A stretch of 26,800 bases of DNA from Pseudomonadota bacterium (lineage in GTDB: Bacteria; Pseudomonadota; Alphaproteobacteria; Rhizobiales; Devosiaceae): assembly GCA_023428425.1 (NCBI GenBank), contig JAEYYP010000233.1, positions 1 through 26,800 of the forward strand, read 5' to 3'. Position 1 is the stretch's first letter. Every line of letters starts with the position of its first letter. Shown here one piece after another: positions 16,244 through 24,330 of this stretch. The translations under genes were made by a program, and so were the position numbers. The notes beneath the pieces are model-generated. The model was not told where the DNA came from and did not search any database. It saw only the letters and a list, made by a program, of their open reading frames with translations.

Positions 16244-17910
16244 AATACCTCCGAAATCAGCTTCCCGGCCGCAGCGCGCGCCTCGTCGGTCACCTTGGCG
16301 CCCGACAGCATCCGGGCCACCTCTTCCTGCCGCGGCTTGCCCTCGAGGCGGCGCACATGCGTTCGTACGAATGCCCCCTCCTCGATCGCCTGCTTCTCGA
16401 TCAGGAGGTGGCTCTGCGCCCGCGCCGCCACCTGCGGCGCATGGGTCACCGTCAGCACCTGCACCTTCTGGGAGAGTCGTGCGAGGCGCCGCCCGATGGC
16501 GTCCGCCACCGCCCCACCGACGCCAGTGTCGATTTCGTCGAAGATCAGCACCGGCGCCGAGCCCCGGTCAGCCAGCACCACCTTCAGTGCCAGCAGGAAG
16601 CGGCTGAGCTCGCCGCCCGACGCAACCTTGAGCAGCGGCCCGGCCAGCGTCCCCGGATTGGTCTGGACGTGGAAGGCCACCTGGTCGTAGCCCGCCGCCG
16701 CCACGCGCTTCGCATCGACCTGCAAGTCGACGATGAAGCGCGCCGCCCCGAGCTTCAGGTCGGGCAGTTCCTTGCCCACTGCCTTGCTGAGCTGCACCGA
16801 GGCCTTCTCGCGGGCCGCGCTCAGCTTCTCGGCCGCCTTGGTGTAGGCATCGCGCGCCGCCACCGCCTTTTCTTCCAGATCCTTGAGCGACGCCTCGCCG
16901 GTCGTCAGCCGATCGAGGTCGGTCTGGTAGCGCACCTGCACCTCTATCAGCCCATCCACCGTGGTGTGATGCTTGCGGGCCATGGCGCGCAGCGCAAACA
17001 GTCGCTCCTCCACCCGTTCCAGGTCGGCCGGATCGAACGCCATGTCGCGCTTCAGCGCCTCGAGCGCATCGGACGTCGTGTCCAGCGAGATGAGCGCGGC
17101 ATCGAGGGCATCGACGATCGGCTGGAAGATCGCCGCCCCCGCCTCGGCCTTGCGCGACAGGCGCCGCATCAGGCTCGCCAGTGTCGGGCCCGGCGCCATC
17201 GGACCGTTTAGGATCTCGTCGGCGTCACGGACTTCCTCGGCCGCCTTCTCCAGCGTCATCAGGCGCTGCCGGCGCTCGGCGAGGATGTCCTCCTCGCCGA
17301 TCTCGACAGCGAGCTCGCTGAGTTCCTCCACCGTGTGCCGGGCATAATCCTCTTTCGCCGCCGCCTCGGCGATCAGCGCGCGCTGCCCTTCCACCGCCGC
17401 ATCCGCCTCGACCAGGGCCTGATAGGCGGAATAGACCGTACCGGCCATCGCCTCGTGCCCGCCGAACGCATCGAGCGCCGCCCGGTGCGTCGCCACATCG
17501 ACCAGCGCCCTGTCGTCGTGCTGCCCGTGGATTTCCACCACCAGCGAACCGATCGCCTGCAGCAGTCCTGCCGAAACCGGCTGGTCGTTGATGAAGGCCC
17601 GCGTCCGGCCATCGGGAAACTGCACGCGACGCAGGATGATGTCCTCGTCGTCGGCGATGGCGTTCTCGCGCAACGCCTCGCGCGCCGGGTGCTCGCGCGG
17701 GAGCTGCAGCACCGCCACCACCTGCCCCGACTCGGCCCCAGCCCTGACCAGCGACGCGTCGCCACGTCCGCCGAGCGCCAGCGTCAACGCATCGAGCAGG
17801 ATCGACTTGCCCGCGCCGGTCTCACCGGTCAGCGCCGTCAGCCCCGTATCGAGCGCCAGATCGAGCTGGTCGATCAGCACGATGTTGCGAACCGAAAGGG
17901 CGCTGAGCAT
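16240..17910 (-). CDS. recN: DNA repair protein RecN
   Basis: 556 residues from ATG 17910, with GAGG about 6 nt upstream; this start puts MLSALSVRNIVLIDQ first, as in the family, and drops ten upstream residues. RecN is an SMC-like ATPase of double-strand break repair that acts with RecA. Walker A GETGAGKS is at 29-36, long coiled-coil arms occupy the middle (about 150-370), and the C-terminal ATPase half has the ABC signature SGGELSR (431-437), Walker B VLIFDEID (454-461) and the H-loop TVTHAPQ. Length matches the family (550-570 aa). Upstream there is a candidate LexA site and a hairpin. Downstream ligA overlaps by 4 bp. Confidence 0.96.
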   Translation of the reverse strand: MLSALSVRNIVLIDQLDLALDTGLTALTGETGAGKSILLDALTLALGGRGDASLVRAGAESGQVVAVLQLPREHPAREALRENAIADDEDIILRRVQFPDGRTRAFINDQPVSAGLLQAIGSLVVEIHGQHDDRALVDVATHRAALDAFGGHEAMAGTVYSAYQALVEADAAVEGQRALIAEAAAKEDYARHTVEELSELAVEIGEEDILAERRQRLMTLEKAAEEVRDADEILNGPMAPGPTLASLMRRLSRKAEAGAAIFQPIVDALDAALISLDTTSDALEALKRDMAFDPADLERVEERLFALRAMARKHHTTVDGLIEVQVRYQTDLDRLTTGEASLKDLEEKAVAARDAYTKAAEKLSAAREKASVQLSKAVGKELPDLKLGAARFIVDLQVDAKRVAAAGYDQVAFHVQTNPGTLAGPLLKVASGGELSRFLLALKVVLADRGSAPVLIFDEIDTGVGGAVADAIGRRLARLSQKVQVLTVTHAPQVAARAQSHLLIEKQAIEEGAFVRTHVRRLEGKPRQEEVARMLSGAKVTDEARAAAGKLISEVL

Positions 17911-17929
17911 CACCAGCCTCGAAACAGAA

Positions 17930-17957
17930 CCGCCGCGAACCATGCGGATCGCGGCGG
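17930..17957 (-). other. Perfect 9-bp hairpin in the bamD-recN gap
   Basis: CCGCCGCGA (17930-17938) pairs with TCGCGGCGG (17949-17957) around a 10-nt loop. On the minus strand it is followed by TTCTGTTTC, a mediocre U-tract. It could be the bamD terminator, 48 nt after that stop codon. Alternatively it is an mRNA structure in the recN leader, as it ends 19 nt before the recN start. Confidence 0.45.
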
Positions 17958-17958
17958 C

Positions 17959-17992
17959 AAACTAACCCGTCAAACGAGAACAAACAAGAAAC
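17959..17992 (-). promoter_or_regulatory. Candidate LexA (SOS) box over a recN promoter
   Basis: On the minus strand GTTT-CTTGTTT-GTTC (17992 to 17978) is one base from the alphaproteobacterial LexA site GTTC-N7-GTTC. A possible -35 TTGTTT (17987-17982) overlaps it, and a possible -10 TAGTTT (17964-17959) follows after 17 bp. Placement 70-80 bp before recN fits an operator. The promoter hexamers are poor matches. Confidence 0.4.
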
Positions 17993-18005
17993 AAATGCTG
18001 TGGGT

Positions 18006-18818
18006 TCAGCCTTGCCGCAACGACGCGAGGGCCGAACCCTGGTTGACTTCCGGTCTCACGCCCTGCTTGGCGAGCAGGTCGAACGCCTGCTTGTACCAGT
18101 TGGACTGCGGATAGTTGTGCCCCAGCACGGCCGCCGCGGTCGCGGCCTCGGAGCTCAGGCCGAGCAGCAGGTTGGCCTCGGTGAGTCGGTAGAGCGCCTC
18201 CTCGACATGGGTCGAGGTCTGGAACTCCGTCGCGACCACCTTGAAGCGGTTGATGGCGGCAGCATACTGCCCCTGGCCGAGGTAGTAGCGACCGACCGAC
18301 ATTTCCTTGCCGGCCATCTGATCGACGCCGATGTTGAGCTTGTCGCGCGCGTCCTTGGCGTACTCGCTCTTGGGATAGTTGGAGATCAGCAGCGAGTAGG
18401 TTTCGTTCGCCTGCTGCGAGATCTTCTGGTCGCGCGTGATGTCCTTGATCTGCCCGAAATACGAGTTGCCCTTGAGGTACAGCACATAGGCCGTTTCCTT
18501 CGAGCCGGGGAACAGCGCCATGTACCGGTCGGCGGCCATGATGGCCTCGTCGAAGCGGCCGATTCGGTAGTTGCCGTACACCTGCATCAGCTTCGCCTTC
18601 TCGTTGAACTCCGAGTAGGGATGCTGCCGCTCGAGCTTCTCGAGCGTGGCGATCGCGGTGATGTACCGCTGCTTGTCCATTTCGCCGAGCGCCTGCTGGT
18701 ACAGGGTTTCCGGCGGAATGATCGCCTCTTCCTTGATCTTGGGTTGGCCGAAGATATTGCAGCCGGCCAGCAGCACGACCAAGGCGCCGACGCTCGCCAG
18801 GCGAACGAAATGACGCAT
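18006..18818 (-). CDS. bamD: Outer membrane assembly lipoprotein BamD (ComL)
   Basis: 270 residues from ATG 18818, giving a lipoprotein signal peptide with lipobox LLAGC and lipidated Cys20. BamD is the essential lipoprotein partner of BamA in the BAM complex, which folds beta-barrel proteins into the outer membrane from the periplasmic side. TPR-like helical repeats cover about 35-250: YQQALGEMDKQRYITAIATL, YGNYRIGRFDEAIMAADRYM, YYLGQGQYAAAINRFKVV and AATAAAVLGHNYPQSNWYKQ. The start lacks a clear Shine-Dalgarno sequence, but upstream in-frame ATG/GTG codons would spoil the signal peptide. It lies between lpxC and recN, a usual alphaproteobacterial position. Confidence 0.94.
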   Translation of the reverse strand: MRHFVRLASVGALVVLLAGCNIFGQPKIKEEAIIPPETLYQQALGEMDKQRYITAIATLEKLERQHPYSEFNEKAKLMQVYGNYRIGRFDEAIMAADRYMALFPGSKETAYVLYLKGNSYFGQIKDITRDQKISQQANETYSLLISNYPKSEYAKDARDKLNIGVDQMAGKEMSVGRYYLGQGQYAAAINRFKVVATEFQTSTHVEEALYRLTEANLLLGLSSEAATAAAVLGHNYPQSNWYKQAFDLLAKQGVRPEVNQGSALASLRQG

Positions 18819-18927
18819 AATACCAATGTGCTGAGTGATGGTCACAACCGGCCCCATTCCCTGAACGCAATGCCCTGAACTAGCAGGGCGGACTACTGGC
18901 AAATAAGTTCAAAACTGTGGCGGGACG

Positions 18928-19884
18928 TCAGCCGACGGACCGCAGGTAGGGTCGATCAGGAACGCCCTTCGGCACATCGTCGAGCCCATCGAAGGCGTAG
19001 GGCAACTCATCGGCCGTGACGACTTCGTAGTTGGACTCCGAGGCGAACAGGCCGTGCAGCACCAGCGCATTGAGCGCGTGCCCACCCTTGTACGAACGGA
19101 AGCGCCCGTAGATCGGCAGGCCACACAGTGCCAGGTCGCCCACGGCATCCAGCAGCTTGTGGCGAACGAACTCGTCCTCGTAGCGCAGGCCGCCGGGGTT
19201 GAGGATGCGGTCTTCGTGCACGGTGATGGAATTATCCATGGACGAACCGAGCGCGTAGCCGGCCTGGCGGAGGATCTTCGCATCGCGCACGAACCCGAAC
19301 GTGCGGGCCCGGCTGACATCCTCGAAATACTTGCGCGGCGTCCAGTCGAAGATCATGCGCTGCCGGCCGATGACTCGGCTGTCGAAGTCGATCTCGAGGT
19401 CGAACATGCGGCCATTGTAGGGCTCGAGCGCCGCGGACGCCTCATTGTTGCGGACCAGCACCTGACGGGTGATCTTGATGTAGCGGCGCGCGGCTGGCTG
19501 GATATCGAGCCCCACCGCCATGATCGCCTCGACGAAGGGCCAGGCGCTGCCATCGAGAATCGGGCATTCGGGGCCGTTCAGCACGATATGCGCGTTGTCC
19601 ACGCCGAGGCCGCTCAGCGCCGAAACCACGTGCTCCACGGTGGCGACCGAGATGGAATCGCCCAGGTCGATCGTGGTGCACAGCGTGGTGCGCGTAACGC
19701 GCGAAAAGTGCACGGGAATGGGACCGTGCCTGCGGCCATCATCGAGCACCCGGGTGATCGTGTAGCCGGAATCGGGTGCGGCCGGCTCGAGCAGAAGGGT
19801 CACGGGAGCGCCGGAGTGAACTCCGAAACCGCTGAATTCGAGGGCGTCGGAGAGGGTCCGCTGCCGCGTCGAAAGTCTATTCAT
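18928..19884 (-). CDS. lpxC: UDP-3-O-acyl-N-acetylglucosamine deacetylase LpxC
   Basis: 318 residues from ATG 19884, with GGAG about 12 nt upstream. LpxC is the zinc-dependent cytoplasmic enzyme of the committed step in lipid A synthesis, removing the acetyl group from UDP-3-O-acyl-GlcNAc. The zinc ligands are H85 (VEHVVSAL), H242 and D246 (RHKLLDAVGD), and the catalytic His is H269 in GGHALNALVLH. The substrate-binding SRARTFGF is at 191-198 and GPECPILDGSAWPF at 104-117. Length is normal (300-320 aa). An in-frame ORF extends upstream into the ftsZ terminator and is rejected. Because a strong terminator separates it from ftsZ, lpxC probably has its own promoter within about 45 bp of its start, though I could not identify one, or lives on readthrough. 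Confidence 0.96.
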   Translation of the reverse strand: MNRLSTRQRTLSDALEFSGFGVHSGAPVTLLLEPAAPDSGYTITRVLDDGRRHGPIPVHFSRVTRTTLCTTIDLGDSISVATVEHVVSALSGLGVDNAHIVLNGPECPILDGSAWPFVEAIMAVGLDIQPAARRYIKITRQVLVRNNEASAALEPYNGRMFDLEIDFDSRVIGRQRMIFDWTPRKYFEDVSRARTFGFVRDAKILRQAGYALGSSMDNSITVHEDRILNPGGLRYEDEFVRHKLLDAVGDLALCGLPIYGRFRSYKGGHALNALVLHGLFASESNYEVVTADELPYAFDGLDDVPKGVPDRPYLRSVG

Positions 19885-19930
19885 GCTCAAAGGACTCCAA
19901 CCCCGTCCACGACCCGAAGCAGTCATAGAC

Positions 19931-19961
19931 AATAAAATCCCGGCGCGGAAGCCGCACCGGG
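19931..19961 (-). terminator. Strong intrinsic terminator after ftsZ
   Basis: On the minus strand CCCGGTGCGG and CCGCGCCGGG (19961-19952 with 19948-19939) form a 10-bp stem with one G-U pair and a 3-nt loop, followed at once by ATTTTATT (19938-19931). It lies 30 nt after the ftsZ stop and is the best terminator in the window. Confidence 0.85.
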
Positions 19962-19991
19962 ACGCCTGCACAAGGGGTTTCCCCGCCTGCC

Positions 19992-21689
19992 TTACCCGTG
20001 CTTCCGGAGGAAGGACGGGATTTCGATGTGCTCTTTCTGCTGGGCCTGCGGCTGCTGGCGACCCTGGGGGTCGAGCGAGCCGCGTGCACCTTCTGGTGCG
20101 CCGGAAACGCGCGGATTCCGGGAGGCTCCAGCCTCGATGGCGCTACGGGCGGCCGCGTCATCGGCGGTCGGTTCGGACGCGTGGGCCGGGCGAGCCGGCT
20201 CGTTCGAGCGCAGGTTGAGGCCGACATTCGATGCCAGCCGCTTGAACAGCGCGCGCGCATTGCGGGGCTCTTCGACCTGCTTTTCTTGTTCCGTGAGTGA
20301 CCGACGGGCAACAGCCGGAAGTTCCTCGGTCCGCGGCATGCGGCGCTGACCGTCCGGACGCTCCGCCGAAGACGGCACGTAAACGCTCGGAATGGGCGCA
20401 TCGATCAGGCGCGGCGCCTCTTCGAGCTGATGCTGAGTCGCGGCAGCGGCGGGAATGTACGGCTCGACGGTGATGCCGTCGTCGTCCTGCTGGTACCCAT
20501 AGTCGGTCCCGGGAGCGTGGTTGATCGCCTCTGCGACGGCAGCCTGCACCTGGGTCTCGAGTTCCGGCTCCTGCTCGTAGACCGCCTGCGGCTCGGGCTC
20601 GGCGTAGTGGGCCACCGGAGCCGGTTGCTGCGCCGGCTGGCGCTCGGCGGCAGCACGCATCGCGCTTGCCGTCAGCGGCGTACGCGTCGGGTTGGCCTTC
20701 ATCGGCTCCAGCGCCTGCACCATGGTCGCGTCGGTGCCGGTAGCAACCACCGCGACGCGGATGGTGCCGGTCATGTCCGGATCATAGGTCGCGCCCAGGA
20801 TGATGTTGCAGTCGGGGTCGACTTCCTCGCGGATGCGGCTTGCCGCCTCGTCCACCTCGTACAGCGTCAGGTCCGGACCACCGGTGATGGAGATCAGCAG
20901 GCCACGCGCCCCGCTCATCGACACATCGTCGAGCAGCGGGTTGGCGATGGCGGCTTCTGCCGCGTGGCGGGCACGATCGTCGCCCGAGGCTTCGCCTGTA
21001 CCCATCATCGCCTTGCCCATGCCGCGCATCACGGCGCGAACGTCGGCAAAATCGAGGTTGATGAGGCCTTCCTTGACCATCAGGTCAGTGATGCACGCAA
21101 CGCCCGAATAGAGCACCTGGTCCGCCATCTTGAAGGCGTCAGCGAAGGTGGTCTTCTCGTTGGCGACACGGAAGAGGTTCTGGTTCGGGATGACGATCAG
21201 CGTGTCGACATGCCGGTGCAGTTCGTCGATGCCGTCCTCGGCGAGGCGAGCGCGGCGATTACCTTCGAACGTGAAGGGCTTGGTCACCACGCCAACGGTC
21301 AGGATCCCCTGCTCGCGGGCCGCGCGGGCCACGACGGGGGCCGCGCCGGTACCGGTGCCGCCGCCCATGCCTGCGGTGATGAACACCATGTGTGCGCCGG
21401 AGAGGTGGTCGTTGATCTCGTCGTAGCTTTCTTCAGCGGCAGCCCGACCCACTTCCGGGTGCGAACCTGCCCCGAGGCCCTCGGTCACCGAGACGCCAAG
21501 CTGGATGATGCGCTGCGCGCTCGATAGCGCCAGGGCTTGGGCATCGGTATTGGCGCAGACGAAGTCCACCCCGCTGAGGCCCGACGCGATCATGTTGTTG
21601 ACCGCGTTACCCCCTGCGCCGCCAACACCGAATACGGTGATCCGCGGCTTCAATTCCTGAATATCGGGGATGGTGAGGTTGATGGTCAT
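19992..21689 (-). CDS. ftsZ: Cell division protein FtsZ
   Basis: 565 residues from ATG 21689; GGGG about 6 nt upstream is the only ribosome site. FtsZ is the tubulin-like GTPase that forms the division ring. The GTPase core (about 15-325) has GVGGAGGNAVNNM (21-33), the tubulin signature GGGTGTGAAP (109-118) and the T7 synergy loop NLDFADVRAVM (211-221). A long, disordered Gln/Pro/Glu/Ala-rich linker (about 330-550) leads to the C-terminal peptide IEIPSFLRKHG (555-565) that binds FtsA and other partners. The length is much above the 383 aa of E. coli but usual for Hyphomicrobiales. The 131-bp upstream region contains a CtrA-like site, and a strong terminator follows. Unusually, the gene upstream is an acyltransferase rather than ftsA. 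Confidence 0.97.
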   Translation of the reverse strand: MTINLTIPDIQELKPRITVFGVGGAGGNAVNNMIASGLSGVDFVCANTDAQALALSSAQRIIQLGVSVTEGLGAGSHPEVGRAAAEESYDEINDHLSGAHMVFITAGMGGGTGTGAAPVVARAAREQGILTVGVVTKPFTFEGNRRARLAEDGIDELHRHVDTLIVIPNQNLFRVANEKTTFADAFKMADQVLYSGVACITDLMVKEGLINLDFADVRAVMRGMGKAMMGTGEASGDDRARHAAEAAIANPLLDDVSMSGARGLLISITGGPDLTLYEVDEAASRIREEVDPDCNIILGATYDPDMTGTIRVAVVATGTDATMVQALEPMKANPTRTPLTASAMRAAAERQPAQQPAPVAHYAEPEPQAVYEQEPELETQVQAAVAEAINHAPGTDYGYQQDDDGITVEPYIPAAAATQHQLEEAPRLIDAPIPSVYVPSSAERPDGQRRMPRTEELPAVARRSLTEQEKQVEEPRNARALFKRLASNVGLNLRSNEPARPAHASEPTADDAAARSAIEAGASRNPRVSGAPEGARGSLDPQGRQQPQAQQKEHIEIPSFLRKHG

Positions 21690-21720
21690 CGAGGGCCCCA
21701 TGGCGTGGCGTGTGGGACAA

Positions 21721-21753
21721 GTATTAGTCGCCAATTCGTTAATCAGACCCTAA
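21721..21753 (-). promoter_or_regulatory. Candidate CtrA-binding site and -10 of the ftsZ promoter
   Basis: On the minus strand TTAG-N7-TTAA (21753 to 21739) is one base from the CtrA full site TTAA-N7-TTAA, and the 17-mer around it, GTTAGGGTCTGATTAAC, begins with GTTA and ends with TAAC. A TAATAC (21726-21721) 12 bp further fits a -10, placing the CtrA-like site over the -35 region, with a leader of roughly 25 nt to the ATG at 21689. In Caulobacter CtrA represses ftsZ from its promoter. Confidence 0.45.
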
Positions 21754-21820
21754 CAATACCCCCGACCGGGTTAACGTGATCGCAATTTGCAAGCCGCCGC
21801 AGGCGCTTGGTTACGCCTCG

Positions 21821-22927
21821 TTAAGCATGCCGCCGCGGTTGTGCCACACCGGGCGCGGCCGGTGTCGGGCGACTCAGGCGACGACCCAGTTCGATCATCG
21901 GCAGCTCTACCCAGCGATAGGTGATGGCGGCGAGGACGAGCGTCATGCCGACGACCACCGCGACGGCGACGGTGAGGTCCAGGCGCTGCAGCATCTCGAG
22001 GCCAGGCAGGTGGACGATGGAGATCCACAGTTGGGCGCAGATCATGTGCAGCAGGTAGATCGAGTAGCTTATCGTTCCCAGCCAGCTCAGCACCGGATGC
22101 GCCAGCCGGACGCGCATCGCCAGCACCAGGAAGAGGACCACCCCGAGGGCCCGGGCGCTGTCGGACGCGAAGTCGAACGCCAGCCCGCCTCCGTCCAGCT
22201 CAATCCCACGCGCGATGGGCAGTATGTAGAGCGCGAGCACAACGACCACGACCCACTTCACCCAACGGTCGAGCGGCTGGCCATCATGCCAGAAGCGCAG
22301 CAGTGCCCCGCAGAACATCAGGCCGAGATAGGGCGGCAGGTCGTTCATGCCGAAGAAATCGCTGTTGGTGTGCCTGAACCCCAGCGCTTCCTGGACAGCG
22401 AACCATACTATCAGCAGGCAGAGCACCGTCACCAGGGCCCGAGGCCGAGCGATCAGACCCATGGCGTAGAGCGCCGCGCAGGCAACATAGAAGATGAGTT
22501 CGACGAGCAACGTCCAGTAGAGCCCCTGGAAATCGCGAAACCCGAGCAGCCGATGCACCATCGTCAGGTTGGCGAGAACCGTGCCGGGGTCGGGTTGCCT
22601 GTTCTGCAGCCACCAGATCACCACAACCGCAAGCCCGATCGACAGCCAATAGGCCGGGTAGAGCCGGAAGAACCGGCGGATCGCAAACGTTCGCAGTCCG
22701 GCGGCACGATCCTGCTGGTTGTGCAGGCTGGCTGGAATGACGAAGCCACTGACCATGAAGAACAGTGAAACGCCAAGGTGCCCGATATTCAGGTCGCTGG
22801 AAAACTCCAGCAGCCAACCGCCCCCGACCGACTGGTCAACGAGGCGCTCTGAGATGTGGAGCACCGCCACCAGAAGCGCTGCGATGGCGCGCATGGCGTC
22901 AATATGCGCGTACCGATCCGCAGTCAC
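21821..22927 (-). CDS. Acyltransferase family 3 (OafA/YrhL-type) membrane protein
   Basis: 368 residues from GTG 22927, with AGGG/GGGGGG purine tracts just upstream. About ten hydrophobic segments and family marks are visible: an N-terminal RYAHIDAMRAIAALLVAVLH with the conserved Arg and His24, LGVSLFFMVSGFVI, FRLYPAYWLSI, LYWTLLVELIFY, and ISYSIYLLHM near the C-terminus. These inner-membrane enzymes move acyl groups (acetyl, succinyl and others) onto sugars of O-antigen, exopolysaccharide, peptidoglycan or glycans. No SGNH domain is fused. It sits between ftsA and ftsZ on the same strand, 58 bp after the ftsA stop and 131 bp before the ftsZ ATG. That position in the division cluster invites a link with envelope modification at division, but this is only inference from context. 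Confidence 0.9.
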   Translation of the reverse strand: MTADRYAHIDAMRAIAALLVAVLHISERLVDQSVGGGWLLEFSSDLNIGHLGVSLFFMVSGFVIPASLHNQQDRAAGLRTFAIRRFFRLYPAYWLSIGLAVVVIWWLQNRQPDPGTVLANLTMVHRLLGFRDFQGLYWTLLVELIFYVACAALYAMGLIARPRALVTVLCLLIVWFAVQEALGFRHTNSDFFGMNDLPPYLGLMFCGALLRFWHDGQPLDRWVKWVVVVVLALYILPIARGIELDGGGLAFDFASDSARALGVVLFLVLAMRVRLAHPVLSWLGTISYSIYLLHMICAQLWISIVHLPGLEMLQRLDLTVAVAVVVGMTLVLAAITYRWVELPMIELGRRLSRPTPAAPGVAQPRRHA

Positions 22928-22985
22928 TGCCCTGCCCCCCGAGTCGCCGCCACACTAGCGTGGCCCGGCGGGGAATCAATCGGGG

Positions 22986-24302
22986 CTAGAAACTGGACCT
23001 GAGCCAGGTGCCGACCCGGGCGAAATAGCCGTCAGTGCCGGTCAGCTTGGCGGTGCGGCGTGGCTCGGCATACTCCTGCCCACACACCTGCGGGTAGATC
23101 AGCATGCCGGCGACGGTGGCGAAGGCCGGGCCCTTGGCCAGGTCGGGCAGCCCCGAAATGCCGAGCGGTCGCCCGTTGCGGACGTTTCGCGCGAGAATGC
23201 GGCGCGCCACTTCCGGCAGTCCTGTCAGGTCCGAGCCACCGCCGGTGAGCACGAAGCGGCGGCCGCAGATGTCCATCATCCCGGTCGCCTGCATGCGATC
23301 CTTGACGGCGGTCAGCACCTCCTCGACGCGCGGCCGGATGATGCGGGTGATGTGCGAGCGTGGAATCTGCCCCGGCGCCTCGTCGCGAGTGGCGCCCACC
23401 GGGGTGATGGGAATCATCTCGCGATCGTCGGTCTGGCCGGGCAGCACCGAGCCGTACATGGTCTTGAGCCGCTCGGCATCGGCAATCCCGACCGACAGGT
23501 GGCGAGCGATGTCGAGCGTCAGGTGATGCGCCCCGATGGCGATGGCGTCGGCATAGACGAGGTGCCCCTCGGCGAACACCGACACGGTCGTCGTCGCGCC
23601 ACCGAAATCGATGCACGCGACGCCCAGCGAACTCTCGTCATCGACCAGCGTGGACAGCCCCGAAGCATACGGCGTCGCCGTCAGCGCCGCGATCTGCAGG
23701 TGGCAGCGGTGCAGCACCAGCTCGACATTGCGCATGGCGAGGGTCTCGGCGGAGACGCAGGCGACATCGACCGACAGTCGTTCGCCGACCATGCCGCGCG
23801 GGTCCTTGACGCCCTTCTGGCCATCGAGCGCGTAGCCGATTGGCATGGCGTGGATGATCGAGCGCTCCGGGCGCACCGACCGCTCGTTGACGGCGCGCAA
23901 CACTCGCTGCACGTCGGCCCGCTCCACTTCCTGCCCGCCCAGATTGACGGTCGCCGAGAACGTCTCGGACCCGAGCCGGCCCGCCGTAACGTTGACGATG
24001 ACCGACTGCACGGTAACCCCGGCCGCCCGCTCCGCCATGCCCACCACCGTGCGCACCGCCTGTTCGGCCTTGTCGAGGTCGGTCACCACGCCCGACTTGA
24101 TGCCGGCGGACGGACCGTAGCCGAAGCCGATCACCTCGATATTGTGCGTCCGCCCGCGCAGCGTCTTCCCTTCGGGCCGCGGCACGAGCCGCGCGATGAT
24201 GCAGCAGATCTTGGTCGAGCCGATATCGAGCACGCTCACCAGCGAGGTCTTGCCGGGAGCGAGGGGTTTCAGCCGGGCGGTCATGGCGTCGGTCATCATC
24301 AT
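22986..24302 (-). CDS. ftsA: Cell division protein FtsA
   Basis: 438 residues from the first of three consecutive ATGs at 24302 (alternatives 24299 and 24296). FtsA is the actin-like ATPase that tethers FtsZ to the membrane and recruits later division proteins. Phosphate-binding and adenosine motifs are VLDIGSTKI (24-32), ACIDFGGATTTVSVF (229-243) and VLTGGGSDLTGL (351-362). The SHS2/1C domain follows the first motif (about 100-185). The C-terminal FARVGTWLRSSF is the expected amphipathic membrane-targeting helix. The gene lies 28 bp after ftsQ. The downstream neighbour is an acyltransferase instead of ftsZ. Confidence 0.96.
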   Translation of the reverse strand: MMMTDAMTARLKPLAPGKTSLVSVLDIGSTKICCIIARLVPRPEGKTLRGRTHNIEVIGFGYGPSAGIKSGVVTDLDKAEQAVRTVVGMAERAAGVTVQSVIVNVTAGRLGSETFSATVNLGGQEVERADVQRVLRAVNERSVRPERSIIHAMPIGYALDGQKGVKDPRGMVGERLSVDVACVSAETLAMRNVELVLHRCHLQIAALTATPYASGLSTLVDDESSLGVACIDFGGATTTVSVFAEGHLVYADAIAIGAHHLTLDIARHLSVGIADAERLKTMYGSVLPGQTDDREMIPITPVGATRDEAPGQIPRSHITRIIRPRVEEVLTAVKDRMQATGMMDICGRRFVLTGGGSDLTGLPEVARRILARNVRNGRPLGISGLPDLAKGPAFATVAGMLIYPQVCGQEYAEPRRTAKLTGTDGYFARVGTWLRSSF

Positions 24303-24330
24303 GGTAGTCGGTTCCAGTCGTCCCGAAGTC

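Noticed and set aside
13970..16690. A 906-codon plus-strand ORF opposite ligA and the start of recN
   Set aside because: It is antisense to two clear genes with full motifs; its product is Arg/Leu/His-rich without domains, typical of shadow frames in GC-rich DNA.
17927..17940. GAAC-N6-GAAC direct repeat before recN as a LexA box
   Set aside because: Spacing is 6, not the required 7, and the repeat lies inside the 9-bp hairpin stem; the GAAC-N7-AAAC at 17978-17992 is the better candidate.
18872..18889. GCCCTG/CAGGGC inverted repeat between lpxC and bamD as a terminator
   Set aside because: Only a 6-bp stem with no T-run on either strand.
20430..21527. A 365-codon plus-strand ORF opposite ftsZ
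   Set aside because: Antisense to the FtsZ GTPase core; no recognisable domain.
22940..22970. GC-rich hairpin between ftsA and the acyltransferase as a terminator
   Set aside because: The stem has a 2-nt bulge and is followed by a G-run, not T; it does not show that the genes are separately transcribed.
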